Shown: positions 23,704-35,332 of the stretch, piece by piece
How positions within the stretch are numbered: the first letter of the stretch is position 1
How the letters are laid out: each line of letters opens with the position of its first letter
Source: Branchinecta lynchi
Taxonomy: Eukaryota; Arthropoda; Branchiopoda; Anostraca; Branchinectidae
NCBI GenBank assembly: GCA_023053575.1
Contig: JAKZAP010000009.1
Span: 15,667,869 to 15,731,868 of the forward strand
Length of the DNA: 64,000 bases
Direction: 5' to 3'
Made by a program: the position numbers and the translations under genes
Notes under the pieces: model-generated
Database searches by the model: none
What the model was told of the DNA's origin: nothing
Seen by the model: the letters and a program-made list of their open reading frames with translations, nothing else

Positions 23704-23929
23704 AATCATTATCTGAACTTGGTTTTCTCAGCGGAATTGCCACTTGGAGGTAATCTGTCCAAAAAACAACATCACGATCTCAATTTTTATTTTTTTTTTC
23801 TAGCGGTTATTATGGATAAATAGTAATATGCTTACGGATTCGGACGAAGACCAGAAGAGTACAAGACCCGATTGCCAGGAAGTCCAATAAATATTCCATT
23901 TTAAGATCCCATCGAAACCTTTGGTCTTG
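23704..23929 (+). mobile_element. E2 3' fragment
   Basis: Carries the end of family E2: ATCTGAACTTGGTTTTCTC, a CAAGACCCGATTGCCAGG block, then GATCCCATCGAAACCTTTGG and TCTTG followed by TT. The start and core are absent. Confidence 0.65.
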
Positions 23930-24117
23930 TTCCAATTGTTAACGATGTTGTCCGGGTCCCATTGTCAAGTGTTAAAATAATATCGTACATACTAAAGTGA
24001 ACTTCTCTTAAATCTTTGGTTCAAGAACTCAACTACACAAGTATTTTTTTTTTTTTTTTTTTATTATTTATTCTGCGGGGTAGGCCAGACACTCCAGCCG
24101 AAACTCAGGCCACAAAT

Positions 24118-24230
24118 GGCCCATTGTCTCAATCCCCCAATTCACAATTGATGGCGAAACATCACTCTATAATACAATTGATGAAAACATCACTCTACCA
24201 AAACAATTGATAACAAAATCACTCATTACA
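24118..24230. repeat. Diverged outlier of the 29 bp satellite
   Basis: CCCATTGTCTCAATCCCC and three spaced copies of AACATCACTCTA with CAATTGATG between them. This matches the left border of the main array at 24620-24680 and looks like an older seed of it. Upstream (24043-24061) is an 18-19 base T run. Confidence 0.6.
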
Positions 24231-24338
24231 AGTATGGGCAAGGCACAAATGCTGCTCGCAACTGACATCGGTAAAGTCAGCACAAAATCTATATTAAAGT
24301 TTGGTGGTAAATCATTCTAGAGTTGGGTTTCAGTTGAT

Positions 24339-24480
24339 TAGTGACAACTAAAATTTCTGACTTTTGAAGTCGTGGTTTTAGCTTTTTAAGTGTTAGTAAC
24401 GTCCGGTCATAAATTAGTTTGTGAGTGACAACTAGCCATTCTGACTTTAGAAGCTGCGGTTCTAGCTTTCCAAGTCTTAG
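24339..24480. repeat. Local 85 bp tandem duplication
   Basis: AGTGACAACTAAAATTTCTG with GTCGTGGTTTTAGCTTTTTA returns 85 bp later as AGTGACAACTAGCCATTCTG with GCTGCGGTTCTAGCTTTCCA. Confidence 0.65.
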
Positions 24481-24654
24481 GGGACGTTTTCGTGTTGATG
24501 GCTGTAGAGCTGAACGGGTGACCACGTGGAAATGACAAAATAGATCGGTCGTTAAACGGCTGAGGAAGATGGGTTCCGTCCACGCGACAATGCCCATTCA
24601 TTGTCATAATGAAAATGCCCATTCATTGTCTCAATCCCCAGTAATTCACAATAT

Positions 24655-25295
24655 TGATGGAAAAACATCACTCTAGAATCACAATTGACGAAGACATCAC
24701 TCTAGAATCACAATTGACGAAGACATCACTCTAGAATCACAATTGTGGAAGACATCACTCTAGAATCGAAGACATCACTCTAGAATCACAATTGACGAAG
24801 ACATCACTCTAGAATCACAATTGACGAAGACATCACTCTAGAATCACAATTGACGAAGACATCACTCTAGAATCACAATTGACGAAGACATCACTCTAGA
24901 ATCACAATTGTGGAAGACATCACTCTAGAATCGAAGACATCACTCTAGAATCACAATTGACGAAGACATCACTCTAGAATCACAATTGACGAAGACATCA
25001 CTCTAGAATCACAATTGACGAAGACATCACTCTAGAATCACAATTGTGGAAGACATCACTCTAGAATCGAAGACATCACTCTAGAATCACAATTGACGAA
25101 GACATCACTCTAGAATCACAATTGACGAAAACATCACTCTAGAATCACAATTGACGAAGACATCACTCTAGAATCACAATTGACGAAGACATCACTCTAG
25201 AATCATAATTGACGAAGACATCACTCTAGAATCACAATTGACGAAGACATCACTCTAGAATCACAATTGACGAAAATATCACTCATTCTACCCAC
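24655..25295. repeat. 29 bp satellite array with higher-order structure
   Basis: The unit ATCACTCTAGAATCACAATT plus GACGAAGAC (29 bp) repeats about 21 times. A recurrent variant, CAATTGTGGAAGAC followed by a 20 bp shortened unit (TCTAGAATCGAAGAC), appears near 24741, 24906 and 25042. The spacings are 165 and 136 bp, that is 5x29+20 and 4x29+20. The array therefore grew by copying blocks of several units. There are no unique spacers between units. Confidence 0.9.
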
Positions 25296-25439
25296 TTTTT
25301 TTATCGTATGCTTACCGACTTCAAAGCTGTCCAACTTTCTTGTTAGTTTGCACCAGACCATTTCCCACACCGTCCGAAACCAGCGGTGCCGGCCATAAAT
25401 TAGGGAATTCATATTTCAACGCTCTATAGATGCTACTTT

Positions 25440-26470
25440 GGCTTACCGACGAAACGTCCCCATGACAAAACGTCCCCATGACAAAATGTTCCCGTGTCAA
25501 AACGTCCCCACGGCAAAACGTCCCAGTGGCGAAACGTCCCCAAGCACAGATTTTTCAGTTCGCTTTGATCTTCAGGTGCATGATCGAGGTAAAACAACGT
25601 CAGAGTGTAATCAGAAGTGGGAACATTCCCTATAAGCAGGAAAAATCGGACATAGGACAGGTTGCTTATGTAGTGGAATATGCCTTCTAATTTATTCGTA
25701 ACTAATCAGTTCTAGGTCGTTTGAATCAACATGCATAATCTGAGGAGCACCAATATGCTCCTCAGAGAAAGAGCAAGCCCGCTGTGGCTCAAAGAGAGTC
25801 AAACAAGGAAAATGCAAAAATAAGCGTAGTGCCGTTATGCTGGATAAAAATGACATGGGAAGGGAGGAAACAAAAGCTGATGGAACGATTAGATATCTAT
25901 TAGTTAGGTAGCGAGACAAGTCAATTTAAGCTAGACGGATGTGATCCTTTAATAACATTTGTTGATAATAAGTATCACCAAATTAAACATCGAACAAAAG
26001 CGAGATCAATGAGTTATATTGCAGCGTAAACTAACACACAAACAAACCAATTAAATAAAAATCAAACGAAACTGACAAACCACCAAATCTTTGCGCTTTC
26101 TTTAAGGAATGGCTATAGCCGGGAGCAACACTTTGTTTTGTTTCTTGAGTGTCCGTTAAAATGCTGAAGTAATCAACCTGTCGTGGTTTTCAAAAGTTTA
26201 TATTCCATAAACATTTTTGCCTGAACCGATGATGCAATCACTAGTCTCATCGGCCTAGCCATCCCTCAGCGATGAAAAACAAATTCTATAACCGGGGACG
26301 TTTTGCCATGGGGCGTTTAGCCAGGGGACGTTTTGCCACGGGGACGTTTTGTCGTGGGGAAGTTTTGTCGTGGGGACGTTTTGTCGTGGGGACGTTTTGT
26401 CAAGGAACGTTTTGTCACGGGGAAGTTTGGCCAGGGGACGTTTGGAATGGGAAGGTTTTGTCGACAACCC
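25440..26470 (+). mobile_element. Family E6 element, copy 2 (1.03 kb)
   Basis: Left end GGCTTACCGACGAAACGTCC, then inverted 16 bp minisatellite units (25450-25545). The interior is collinear with copy 1 (ATGATCGAGGTAAAACAACG; ATCAGTTCTAGGTCGTTTGA; CTCAAAGAGAGTCAAACAAGG). The right end (26296-26470) has about ten GGGGACGTTTTGTCGT-like units and closes TTTTGTCGACAACCC. Sequence flanking it (CATAAATTAGGGAATTCATA ... and GCTAATTTAATATACGTGGC) is found joined, without E6, at 61888-61985, giving a paralogous empty site. Confidence 0.75.
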
Positions 26471-26576
26471 GCTAATTTAATATACGTGGCAACTGGTATC
26501 CAAACTATGAAGAAAGCTAAATTTGTTTGTTTAATAAGCAAACATAAGAATTGTCATAATTGCTATCTTCATCTTT

Positions 26577-27285
26577 TCTGAAGCGCAACATTTTCTTTCG
26601 ATCTAGCATAAATCCAGCCTGCCTGTTCTTACTCTTAGGTCCTCCTTGCCTGACAAGAAGTGAGAATTGTCACGCTTTGCCACAAATGAAACTGGCATTT
26701 TCGAGAAATAAAACGGAATTTGAGAGACAAGACCTTGACAAAATCCAAATACTCTTGATGACTATCTCTCCTTGCCGATGCAAAATCTCCGGCCTCTCCG
26801 AGTATCTAGCGGAAGAAAGGCAGAAGTGGTTTCACAGCTGCCCCCAAAGATCGCGGTGATTGACTGACACAGGACTTGAGTCGTTGAGTTTGAGTCGTAC
26901 GGATAGGCTTACTCCTTCTTTCTGTGGATCGCTGTCGTTTTTTGGACTTAGTCATAGAGTATTGTCTCAAATAAAATGAGGCTTTTTTCAACCAATCATT
27001 CTCGTCAAAAAGCAACCATCACCAACCAAAGAATTCTTCACGCCATCTATTCCACACGGCCGAAAGCTCGACGCCTATACTAGGTGGTACATGTGTGGTC
27101 TTCGGGGAACAAAAAACATAAGTCCAGCTTCTTGGGTAAAAAAACGTCAATTTGAGATGAAGTTGGTATGAGAAAGGTACTGAAAATATCTTTCAATGAC
27201 CCGCACTCAAATGTAATTTGAGCATCGGTTTCCGTGTTTTTATAAAGAACTATCTCGCAAGATCGCTAATTGTTTTTCTTGATGA
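26577..27285. repeat. Dispersed repeat R7, copy 1
   Basis: Shares long ordered similarity with 62745-62998 and 63520-64000, for example TTCGATCTAGCATAAATCCA, TTGCCTGACAAGAAGTGA, TTTGAGAGACAAGACCTTGA and, later, CGCCATCTATTCCACACGGC. It contains a ~150 bp segment (26755-26925) not seen in the other copies. No terminal repeats were identified, and the kind of element is unknown. Confidence 0.6.
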
Positions 27286-27768
27286 TGTAATGTTGGTCTT
27301 CGCGGATTGGCTGGTTGTCACTGTTCGTGCGGTTTGAAAAGAGGCTGTCAACCCGAACTCTTTTCGGACCTTTTGTGTTGTTCCAGATCACCTGTACAAG
27401 TTTTAGTCGAAGTGTCTAAGAAAGTAAATTCTACGAAGGCGGTCAATTTGTCGCTTGTAGTTTTACTAGTTCGGAGAACTGGATCAGAATAGGTAACTTG
27501 AGTAATACCTTTCCTTCAGGAGATCATAGTCTTTTTTCCCTTTTTATTTTTATATTTCCCCCTTCCTCGTTCTACTAGCTTCAGTAAGCTATGGTAGATG
27601 TAGTTTTCTCGGTACGGTTCAACTTCGAACGGTGATTTTTAGTGGTGTTCGTTTATGAAGAGTCCACTCTTGCGGCCGGGGTAGCCGGTATTCAGTTTTC
27701 ACTGTTTTTTCTCGAGCTCATAACTCGTGAAGCATAACAGGTCTCAGATTGAAACTTAGTATACACAT
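27286..27768. other. No gene seen
   Basis: Low-copy sequence. A 61-codon frame (27307-27492) is cysteine-rich at its start but shows no signal or domain I recognise. Confidence 0.4.
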
Positions 27769-28038
27769 TAGTTGCGTTTTTGCAGATACCACGGTATCTG
27801 ATGCCACGGCCTAAAGTCGTTTTTGCAGTTATCGTTGTATATGGTCAAAAGAAGTTTTGCAGTTATCGTGGTATCTGGCCTGTTATCGTGTATCTGATAT
27901 TCAGATACCACGGTCCGACCGTGACCGTCCGACCGATTGATCGTAGTATCTGAAAAACTCACCTCACTTTCATCAGTTTTTGTCACATTGGTGGGAAAGA
28001 AGTTTGGTACCTAGTGATGTGACTGAATATCAGTTTTT

Positions 28039-31000
28039 ATGGCACTTGCCCTTCGGCCAAGTGCTATATAGCGATTGTAATTTCTGTCCGTCTGTCGGTC
28101 AGTCGGTCCCGGTTTTGCTAGTTGGGCTCTTCCAGAAGCTACGACGATGAAATTGGCAGGCATATCAGGGACCGGGCCATATTAAATTAGAAATAGTCGC
28201 TTCCCCGACCCGACCATCTGGAGGGGAGAGGAGGGAGGGGGAATCCGGAAAAATTAGGAAAAACGAGATATTTTTAGCTTACGAACGGGTGATCGGATCT
28301 TAATGAAACTTTATATATGAAAGGACCTCGTGTCTTGGACGTTCTAGTTTAAATCCAGACCGGATCCGGTGACATTAGGGGGAGTTGGAGGGGAAAACCG
28401 GAAATCTTGGAAAACACTGAAATGGAGAGATTCGGATGAAACTTGGTGGAAAGAACAAGCACAAGTCCTAGATACGTGAGTGACATAACCGGATGGCTCA
28501 CTTTGGGGGTGTTGGGGGGGGGGTCGAGTTTCTAGCGATCCCGCGAGTTCGGTGCTTCCTGGTTTGCTGCGAAGATGAAAATTGGCAGGCATGTCAAGGA
28601 CCCGACCAGATTAAATAGGAAATAGTCACTTCCCCGATCCAACCATCTGGGGGGGGGGGAGTGGAGGGAGGGGGAAGCCGAAAAATTGAGGTATTTTAAC
28701 TTGCGAACGGGAGATCAGATCTTGATGGAAGCTGATATTTAGGATGACTTCGTGTCTCAGACTTCCCACTTTAAATCCGGACCGGATCCGATGACACTGG
28801 GGAGAGTTGCAACTTGCAGGAGGGAACCGGAAATCTTGAGAAACGCTTAGAGTGGAGGGATCGTGATAAAACTTGGTGGGAAGAACAAGCACAAGTCCTA
28901 GATACGTCATTCACATAAACGGACCGGATCCGGGCACAGCGGGGGAGCGGGGGGGGGGGGTCAGGATTTCTAGTGATCCCGCGAGTTCGGCATACTTCCT
29001 GATGTGCTAGGACGATCAAACTTGGTAGGTATGTCAGGGATCCGAAGAGATTGACTTGAAAATAGCCGTTCCCCGATCCGACCATCGTGGGGGGAGTGGA
29101 TGGGTGGGCAGTCTGGAATCTAGTGGCCTGCATAACTTTTGAACGGGTGATCGGATTTGAATGAAACTTGTCAGGTGGAAAGAGCTGTCGACGCAGATTT
29201 CTGTGTCAAGTCCGAGTCGGGTCCGATGCCTGTGGGGGAAGGGGGGGGAAACTTGAGAAACGCTTAAAACAGAGGGACTGGGACGGAACTTAACTGAGGC
29301 CTAGATACGAAACTGCCAGAGCCAGATGGTTTCGGGGCTCTGTGGGGGGAGTTGGAGGAGGTTTCCAGGAATTCCGGTTGTCGCGAGTTAGAATGGTTCC
29401 AGATCTACTAAGACAACGAAACCTTGCAGGCATATTATCGACCGGACTGGATTGACCTAAGAATCTGACACAACATACCCACGGAAACTTCCGTTCCTAG
29501 ATCCGAGCATTTTTGGGGGAGCGAGGGAAGGCAAATATGGAAAATGACTTCTGCAAATTCCGAACGACATGTAGACATGTAAAACATGCGTTTGAACTAT
29601 ATGCGACCAAGGTTGGAGGAATCGGGGGGGGGGGGACTTTTGACATGCACAAAAACCAAACGGATGGAGCGAATGAGATGACAGTGCCGAGTTTATGCGG
29701 CCTATATTTGTTATTTGGCGTCCGGGCCGGACTCCGCCAAAGTAGGGGGGGGGGGGGGTAGAGAAAATTTGCAGATAGACTATACTCCGATTTCAGTAAA
29801 ACTTGATGGACGGGAAGAGGGGATTAAGAGATCCAAGTCCTCTTCGGCCACAGTTGGGGGAGTTGGAGGGAGATTGCCGGAAACTTTGAGACTCGCATAG
29901 GGGTCAAATGAGTGCATCTGTTTAAATGAAACTTGGAATGTAGAGAGAGCATTATACCCTAGATGACATATTTTAGGGCCCGAACCGGATCCAACAACGG
30001 TGGTGGTGGTGGTGGGGGGGGGCGGTACCGAAATTTTCAAAAAATGCTAGGATTCGATTGAAACTTGACAGATGGTATAAAAGAAGATGCTTTAGATGAT
30101 CCATTTTTGGGATCCCAAAACGTAAGTGGAGGGATACCTATGACATCGCAAAAGTTGTCCGTCTGTCCGTCGGTCTTTCCGTTTGTAAGCACGATAACTC
30201 TCGAAGGGAATGAGATATTTTGATGAAACTTGGTTTGAGGATTCATTGGGTTGTCGGACCAGTAAAGATGGGCTTTGTAGCCCTACATGTAGGGGTGGGG
30301 GAGGGGGTTCAAATTAAGGGGCAAACAAAATATTTTGAAACAGCTAATTTGATAGTCGATTTTGAAGTAAGAAGACATGCTGAACACGATGGTGAAAACC
30401 ATTTTGTCATCGGACAAGTAGTTCGCCCGGAGTCTGGCCAAAACCGGAAAGTTTGTTAAAAGTAAAAGTTTTATTTGAAGTTGATTAGATGTTCGATTTA
30501 GGGCAAGAAGACATGCTGAGGACGATGGTGAAAACCATTTTCTCAACGGACAAGTAGTTCGCCCTGAATCCGGCCCAAACCGGAAAGTTTGTTAAATTAA
30601 AAGTTTTATTTGGAGTTGATTAGGTGTTCGATTTAGGGCAAGAAGACATGCTGAACACTTATGTGAACAAATTTTCTACCTGGACTTGTAGTTCCCCCCG
30701 AATCCGGCCAAAACCGGAAAATTGTTAGAAGCTTAAGTTTTATTTCTAGTTGATTAGATAACCGATTTAAGGGTAAGAAGAGATGCTGAATCCGTGTTTG
30801 ACAATCATATTTCACCCGGAAATTTAGTTCGACCGGAATCCGGCTGGAATCGGAAAATTTGTTATAAGTTAAATTTGTATTTGAAGTTGATTAGATGTTC
30901 ATTACTGGGGAAAGAAGATACCCTGAGTTCGTTTTTGAGCTTTCTTTTTTCGCCGGACAAGTAGTTCTGGAGTTCGGCCGAAACCAGGAAATTGGCAGAA

Positions 31001-31497
31001 GTGGCAGGAAGTTTTCGTCAAAACAGATATGACTTATAGGGGTAAACACACATGCTGAATCCATATCTGAACTAGCTATTTGGCCTTAATCTGTTTCTGA
31101 ATTTTAATTGTAAAAATGTTCAAGGAGTCTGGCGATGACTGGATCCGGCTGAGACAAGACCGAGTTGTCTGGATTAGATATTGAATTTTTGGGATCCCAT
31201 CGAAACCTTTGGTCTTGTTTAGTATGAATCAGATTCGGCCACGGTAGGGAGAGATGGGAAATCTTGGGGCAAATCTAGGGATCAAACGAGTGGCTTTATT
31301 TGGCTGAAACTTGGAAGTTTGAACAGTAATGCACAACTGCACGACGATGCCGGAACTGCTCAGAATTGAGTGAAACTAAATATCCTATTTCTATTTCCGA
31401 ACCGCATTTTTGGATGGCGAGAGTTTTTTGTGACGTTCTTATCTATTTTCTTGTATTGCCAACTCGTAAAAAGTGCCATATGAGCTCATAGCTCTTG
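28039..31497 (+). mobile_element. Family E1 element, complete, with E2 nested inside
   Basis: 5' end ATGGCACTTGCCCTTCGGCC, preceded by TTTTT. The 3' end is AAGTGCCATATGAGCTCATA then GCTCTTG, followed by TT. The core half-units are far more diverged than in the 6 kb copy; each has a G run (up to 12 G) and a GATGAAACTTGG-type motif at ~140 bp spacing. E2 is inserted at 30109-31217. Confidence 0.8.
30109..31217 (+). mobile_element. Family E2 element, complete, nested in E1
   Basis: Starts GGGATCCCAAAACGTAAGTG after CCATTTTT, has GTCCGTCTGTCCGTCGG and GATGAAACTTGGTTTGAGG, and five core units of about 133 bp marked by (A/T)GTAGTTCGCCCGGAGTCTGG-like words (about 30414, 30547, 30680, 30817, 30955). 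It ends CATCGAAACCTTTGGTCTTG followed by TT. The flanking E1 sequence joins cleanly across it when compared with the E1 copy at 47.2-50.0 kb. Confidence 0.8.
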
Positions 31498-32324
31498 TTC
31501 TTTTAATCTTTTGGTATGATTTCGAAAAGCGCAATTTCGGTAATTGTCGTTTTTGTAGAGCAACCGTATATCAGATACCACGGTAACTGCAAAAACGACT
31601 AATTGCAGATCCAGTTACCGTGGTAACAGATACCATGGTATCTGCAAAAACGCAACTATTGACATTACGGCCTAGTTGATAGCACACCCACCAGGTTTAC
31701 GGGCAACTGGGCCCAGGTTGACCAGCGACATAGTAATAATAATTCGTTTAATTCCATGTTATCTTTTTACAACAAGACCAAAGGTCTCGATGGGATCCCA
31801 AAAATTCAATATCTGACCCAGACAATTGGCTCTTGTCTACACCAGATCGAGTCGTCGCCAGACTCCTTGAACATTTTTACTATTAAAATTCAGAAACAGA
31901 TTAAGGCCAAAAAGCTAATCACCTGAGAAAACCAAGTTCAGATATGGATTCAGCATGTTCGTGTTTACCCCTATAAGTCATATCTATTTTGACGAAAACT
32001 TCCCGCCTTATTTCTGCGAATTTCCCGGTTTCGGCCAAATTTCGGAACTACCTGTCTGGCAGAAAAAAAGAAGCTAAAGTTGAACTCAGCGTCTCGCTCA
32101 GCGTTTCTTCTTTCCCCTATATAGAACATATAATCAGTTTCAAATTAAAATTTAACTTAAAACAAATTTTCCAGTTCCAGCCGGATTCCGGGCGAACTAT
32201 ATGTCCGGGTACAAAATGACTGTCAGACACGGATTCAGAATCTCTTCTTACCCCTAAATCGGATATCTAATCAACTACTGGAAAATTTGCGCAGAGATTT
32301 GACCCGTGGATTTCAGAAGGTATT

Positions 32325-32774
32325 TTGGTATCACTAAAACATAAAAATAAAAAGTTTAAGAATTATTTAAAACTGCAGACACCTGAGTCTTTTGAAGAAT
32401 ATAGAGTTTACAGGAATAAGCTAAATTCAATTATAAGACATGGGAAGAGAAAATTTTATAAAGATAAATTCTTGGAATATAAATCTGATATGAGAAAGAC
32501 GTGGCAAATGATAAATGAAAAAATACGTCCTCATAGTCGTAAGAGTACTAGTGTTGATTGCCTGGAAATAAATGGAAAAAAAATTACTGAGCCTAAAGAT
32601 ATTTTAAACGCTTTTGGAGATTATTTTAGTAATATTGGTTCTAGACTTGCATCGACTATGAGTACGCAGCTGAATTCCCCTTTTATTCCAGTTAATGGGC
32701 AACATGCGGAAAGTTCGTTTACTTTTTCTGAGATTGCGCCTCAGGAGATAAAAAAAAACTATTGTGAAGCTTAA
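32325..32774 (+). pseudogene. LINE ORF2, segment upstream of the RT domain
   Basis: The basic block with YRNKLNSIIRHGKRKFYKDK and TWQMINEKIRPHSRKSTS matches the linker between endonuclease and reverse transcriptase in many LINE ORF2 proteins. The frame ends shortly after a run of nine A (about 32750-32758). The reverse transcriptase continues in another frame from about 32764, so this copy is frameshifted. The ATG at 32325 is an arbitrary first in-frame Met, not a real start. Confidence 0.75.
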
Positions 32775-34266
32775 ACAGAGTTTTTCTGCGGATGAATTTG
32801 GTTTTTCAGCACAAATTGTTAAACACATAGCGTCGAGCATTTTACCTTTATTGGCACATATTTTCAATCTGTCACTTACACATGGGATTTTTCCTGAGCT
32901 ACTAAAAAAAGCAAATGTTATAGCATTACCTAAAGCAGGTAGTTCAATTGATCCTTCAGATTATAGAGGTATTTCTCTGCTTTCGGTTTTTAGTAAAATT
33001 TTGGAAAAAATTGCAAACAATCAATTACAAAAATACTTATTTGATAATAAGATTTTACACACTTCTCAATATGGTTTTATAAAGGGAAAGTCAACTGAAC
33101 TGGCAATTCATGAGCTTTTATTGAATATAAATGATTCATTAGATGGTGGTCAACATGCTTTGGCGATTTTTCTTGATGTTGCCAAGGCGTTTGACACCGT
33201 AAATCATTCTTTGCTTCTTGCAAAACTTAAGTCTTACGGATTTTCAACACAAGCTGTTAATTTTTTTGCATCTTATCTTTCTGGGAGACGACTAGAATGT
33301 GTTGATAAATCCCGTGATCTTCGTTCAGATACTTTCCAGATTAACTACGGAGTACCTCAGGGCTCTGTCCTTGGGCCTATTCTATTTCTTCTTTTTATAA
33401 ATGATTTACCGGAAGTTTTGCCTCTTTGTAAAATTATAATGTTTGCTGATGATGTAGTAATTTTTTCTTCTCACCGGGACCTAGCAGTTCTTTTCCAGAA
33501 CCTTGAAAGCACGTTACTAGCTGTATCTGATTGGTACTCAAGGAATCTACTAGCTCTTAACGAGAAAAAATGCCAATATATGTTATTTTCGCGTACTGGA
33601 TCAGTCAGTTCAGATAGCTTCTCTCTTTTGTTAAATGGTCTTGAATTAAAAAGGGTTGATCAGTTTAAATACCTTGGTGTAATTTTAGATGAAAATTTGT
33701 CGTTTCATAAACATGTGAAAACACTATCGTTAAAAATTTCCCGAAATATTGGTATGCTATCACGTCTTCGTTATTTTTTTCCTAAAAATATTCTAAAATC
33801 AATTTATTATTCTTTTGTCCACCCATATTTTCTTGATTGTATTTCTGTTTGGGCTTCTACCTTTTCATCTGTATTTAAACCTCTCCAAATACTCCAGAAT
33901 AAAGCAATGAGGATTCTTTTTAATGTTGAATACAGATCTTCAGTTAGACACATATATGGGACTTCAGGAATATATTCCTTGGATCAACTTCATACAATGT
34001 CTATTTCTAATATTTGCCATGATTATCTATACAATAGTTTACCTTCAAATTTCTCTGGTATTTTTCTAACTAATTCCCAATTTCATAATTATCCAACCAC
34101 TCATCGTTCAGATTTTTCGTGCGAATTCCGCCCTACGTCAAGAGCGAGTTTCAGCATCCGTCACACTGGGCCAAAAATCTGGAACTCAATTCCAGTATCA
34201 GTGCGAGAATGTAGCAATAAGCGACAGTTTCTAAAATTACTGAAAAAAAAATTTTACGACGCGTAG
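32764..34266 (+). pseudogene. LINE reverse transcriptase (ORF2 C-terminal part)
   Basis: About 500 codons holding a complete set of reverse transcriptase motifs: ANVIALPKAGSSIDPSDYRG near the start, FLDVAKAFDTVNH (catalytic Asp), YGVPQGSVLGPILFLLFIND, FADDVVIF (the catalytic ADD), and YLGVILDENLSFHKHV. A C-terminal region ends with RASFSIRHTGPKIWNSIPVS. The protein would copy LINE RNA into DNA at the target site. Here it is separated from its N-terminal part by a frameshift in an A run, has lost the endonuclease, and is probably inactive. Confidence 0.85.
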
Positions 34267-34765
34267 TTGAGCAATTTCTTTTGTTTTTGTTCTCTTTTTG
34301 TTGATGTCAAAATGTAGTTAGAAGACGGCTTTTTATTTTATTTTCGTTGTGCAACATTGTCAGTGCTAAAGTATGCCACTAGGCATGTGCACTGGTCCGT
34401 GATTTTTATCTATGTTTGTTGTAATTAAATACTACTACTACTACTACTACAAATATTTTTAACAATTTTCCGGTTTTGGCCAGATTCCGGGCGAACTACT
34501 TGCCCGGCGAGAAAATGATTTTTACGATCGTGTTCAGCATGTCTTTTTACCCCTAAATCAAACATCCAATCAACTTCAAATAAACACATCACATCCAATC
34601 AACTTCAAATGAAAATTTTACTTTAAACAAACTTTCCGGTTTTGGCCGGATTCCGGACGAACTACTTGTCCGGCGAGAAAATGGTTTCCACCATCGTGTT
34701 CAGCATGTCTTCTCACATCATAATCGACTGTCCCACTAGCTGTTTAAAAATATTTTGCTTGCCCC

Positions 34766-35332
34766 TTAATTAAAAAAAACCGATATTGGGGCCTACTTGA
34801 GCGTTGTTGGGGTCTCGACCCCCCTCCTCCAACCCTGTCAGGTTCAGGGGTCGCTGGATCCAGTTCACAATTTGCAAACCATTATAGGTATCAAGCTGAA
34901 ATTTGGAATGGTTAATGTTCTCGGGGTCTTGATTCTTTTGGAGGTTAAGCCCACATCACCCAAGCACTTCATGGGCAAGTGGGCACAGATTACCCATGAG
35001 TCACCGGATCCGGTCCGTATTTTAAGTGGGTCGTCTGAGGCATGAGGTCGTTCCAAATATCAAGTTTCATCGAGATCCGACCACCCGTTCAAAAGTTATA
35101 AATACCTCAAGATTCCAGATTCCCCATCCCTCCACTCCCCCCAGGGTGCTCGGATCGGGGAAGTGACTATTTCCAACTTAATCATTTGGGGTCCCTGATA
35201 CGCCTGCCAAGTTTTATCGTCCTAGCTTATGTGGAAGTGCCCAAACTAGCAAAACCTGGACAGACCGACAGACCGACGGACGGACAGAAATTGCGATCGC
35301 GATATGGCACTTGGTCGAAGGGCAAGTGCCAT
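34766..35332 (-). mobile_element. E1 fragment (5' half) inserted in a LINE remnant
   Basis: On the + strand it ends GGCAAGTGCCAT followed by AAAAA, the reverse complement of a complete E1 5' end with the TCGG/TCCG run beside it (35260-35290). Core half-units extend to about 34780, with GGTTCAGGGGTCGCTGGATC and GTTGTTGGGGTCTCGACCCC at the far end not matching other E1 copies. The E1 3' hairpin is absent. Confidence 0.65.

Larger units (their letters stand above)
27771..31656. mobile_element. TA-flanked MITE (split by E1) with TIR GTTGCGTTTTTGCAGATACC
   Basis: The left end GTTGCGTTTTTGCAGATACC (27771) and the right end GGTATCTGCAAAAACGCAAC (31656) are exact inverted copies. They are flanked on both sides by TA (27769-27770 and 31657-31658), the duplication expected of Tc1/mariner-type elements. 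The inner arms repeat TTTTTGCAGTTATCGTGGTATCTG-like words. Without the E1 insertion (28039-31497) the element would be about 430 bp. Superfamily assignment rests on the TA flank alone. Confidence 0.8.
32278..34450 (+). mobile_element. 5'-truncated LINE retrotransposon with (TAC)n tail
   Basis: A LINE copy that begins abruptly inside E2 and has no visible endonuclease domain. It encodes a reverse transcriptase in two frames, has a ~180 bp 3' UTR, and ends in six or seven TAC repeats (34430-34450). 5' truncation and a microsatellite tail are typical of CR1/Jockey-group LINEs; the exact clade is not determined. Confidence 0.85.
31773..34765 (-). mobile_element. Family E2 element interrupted by a LINE
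   Basis: The + strand begins CAAGACCAAAGGTCTCGATG, the reverse complement of the E2 3' end. Core units continue to about 32277. They resume after the LINE at about 34451 (ACAATTTTCCGGTTTTGGCC, TTCCGGGCGAACTACTTG) and run to TTTTGCTTGCCCCTTAATT near 34765. The E2 5' end is missing; the sequence then passes into E1-type sequence. Confidence 0.75.

Noticed and set aside
24655..25295. CRISPR-like array of 29 bp repeats
   Set aside because: The repeats are contiguous with no unique spacers and the genomic context is animal. It is a satellite.
26255..26541. Repetitive basic proteins rich in TKRPHDKTSP-like words
   Set aside because: Translations of the 16 bp minisatellite at the ends of E6, readable in several frames on both strands.
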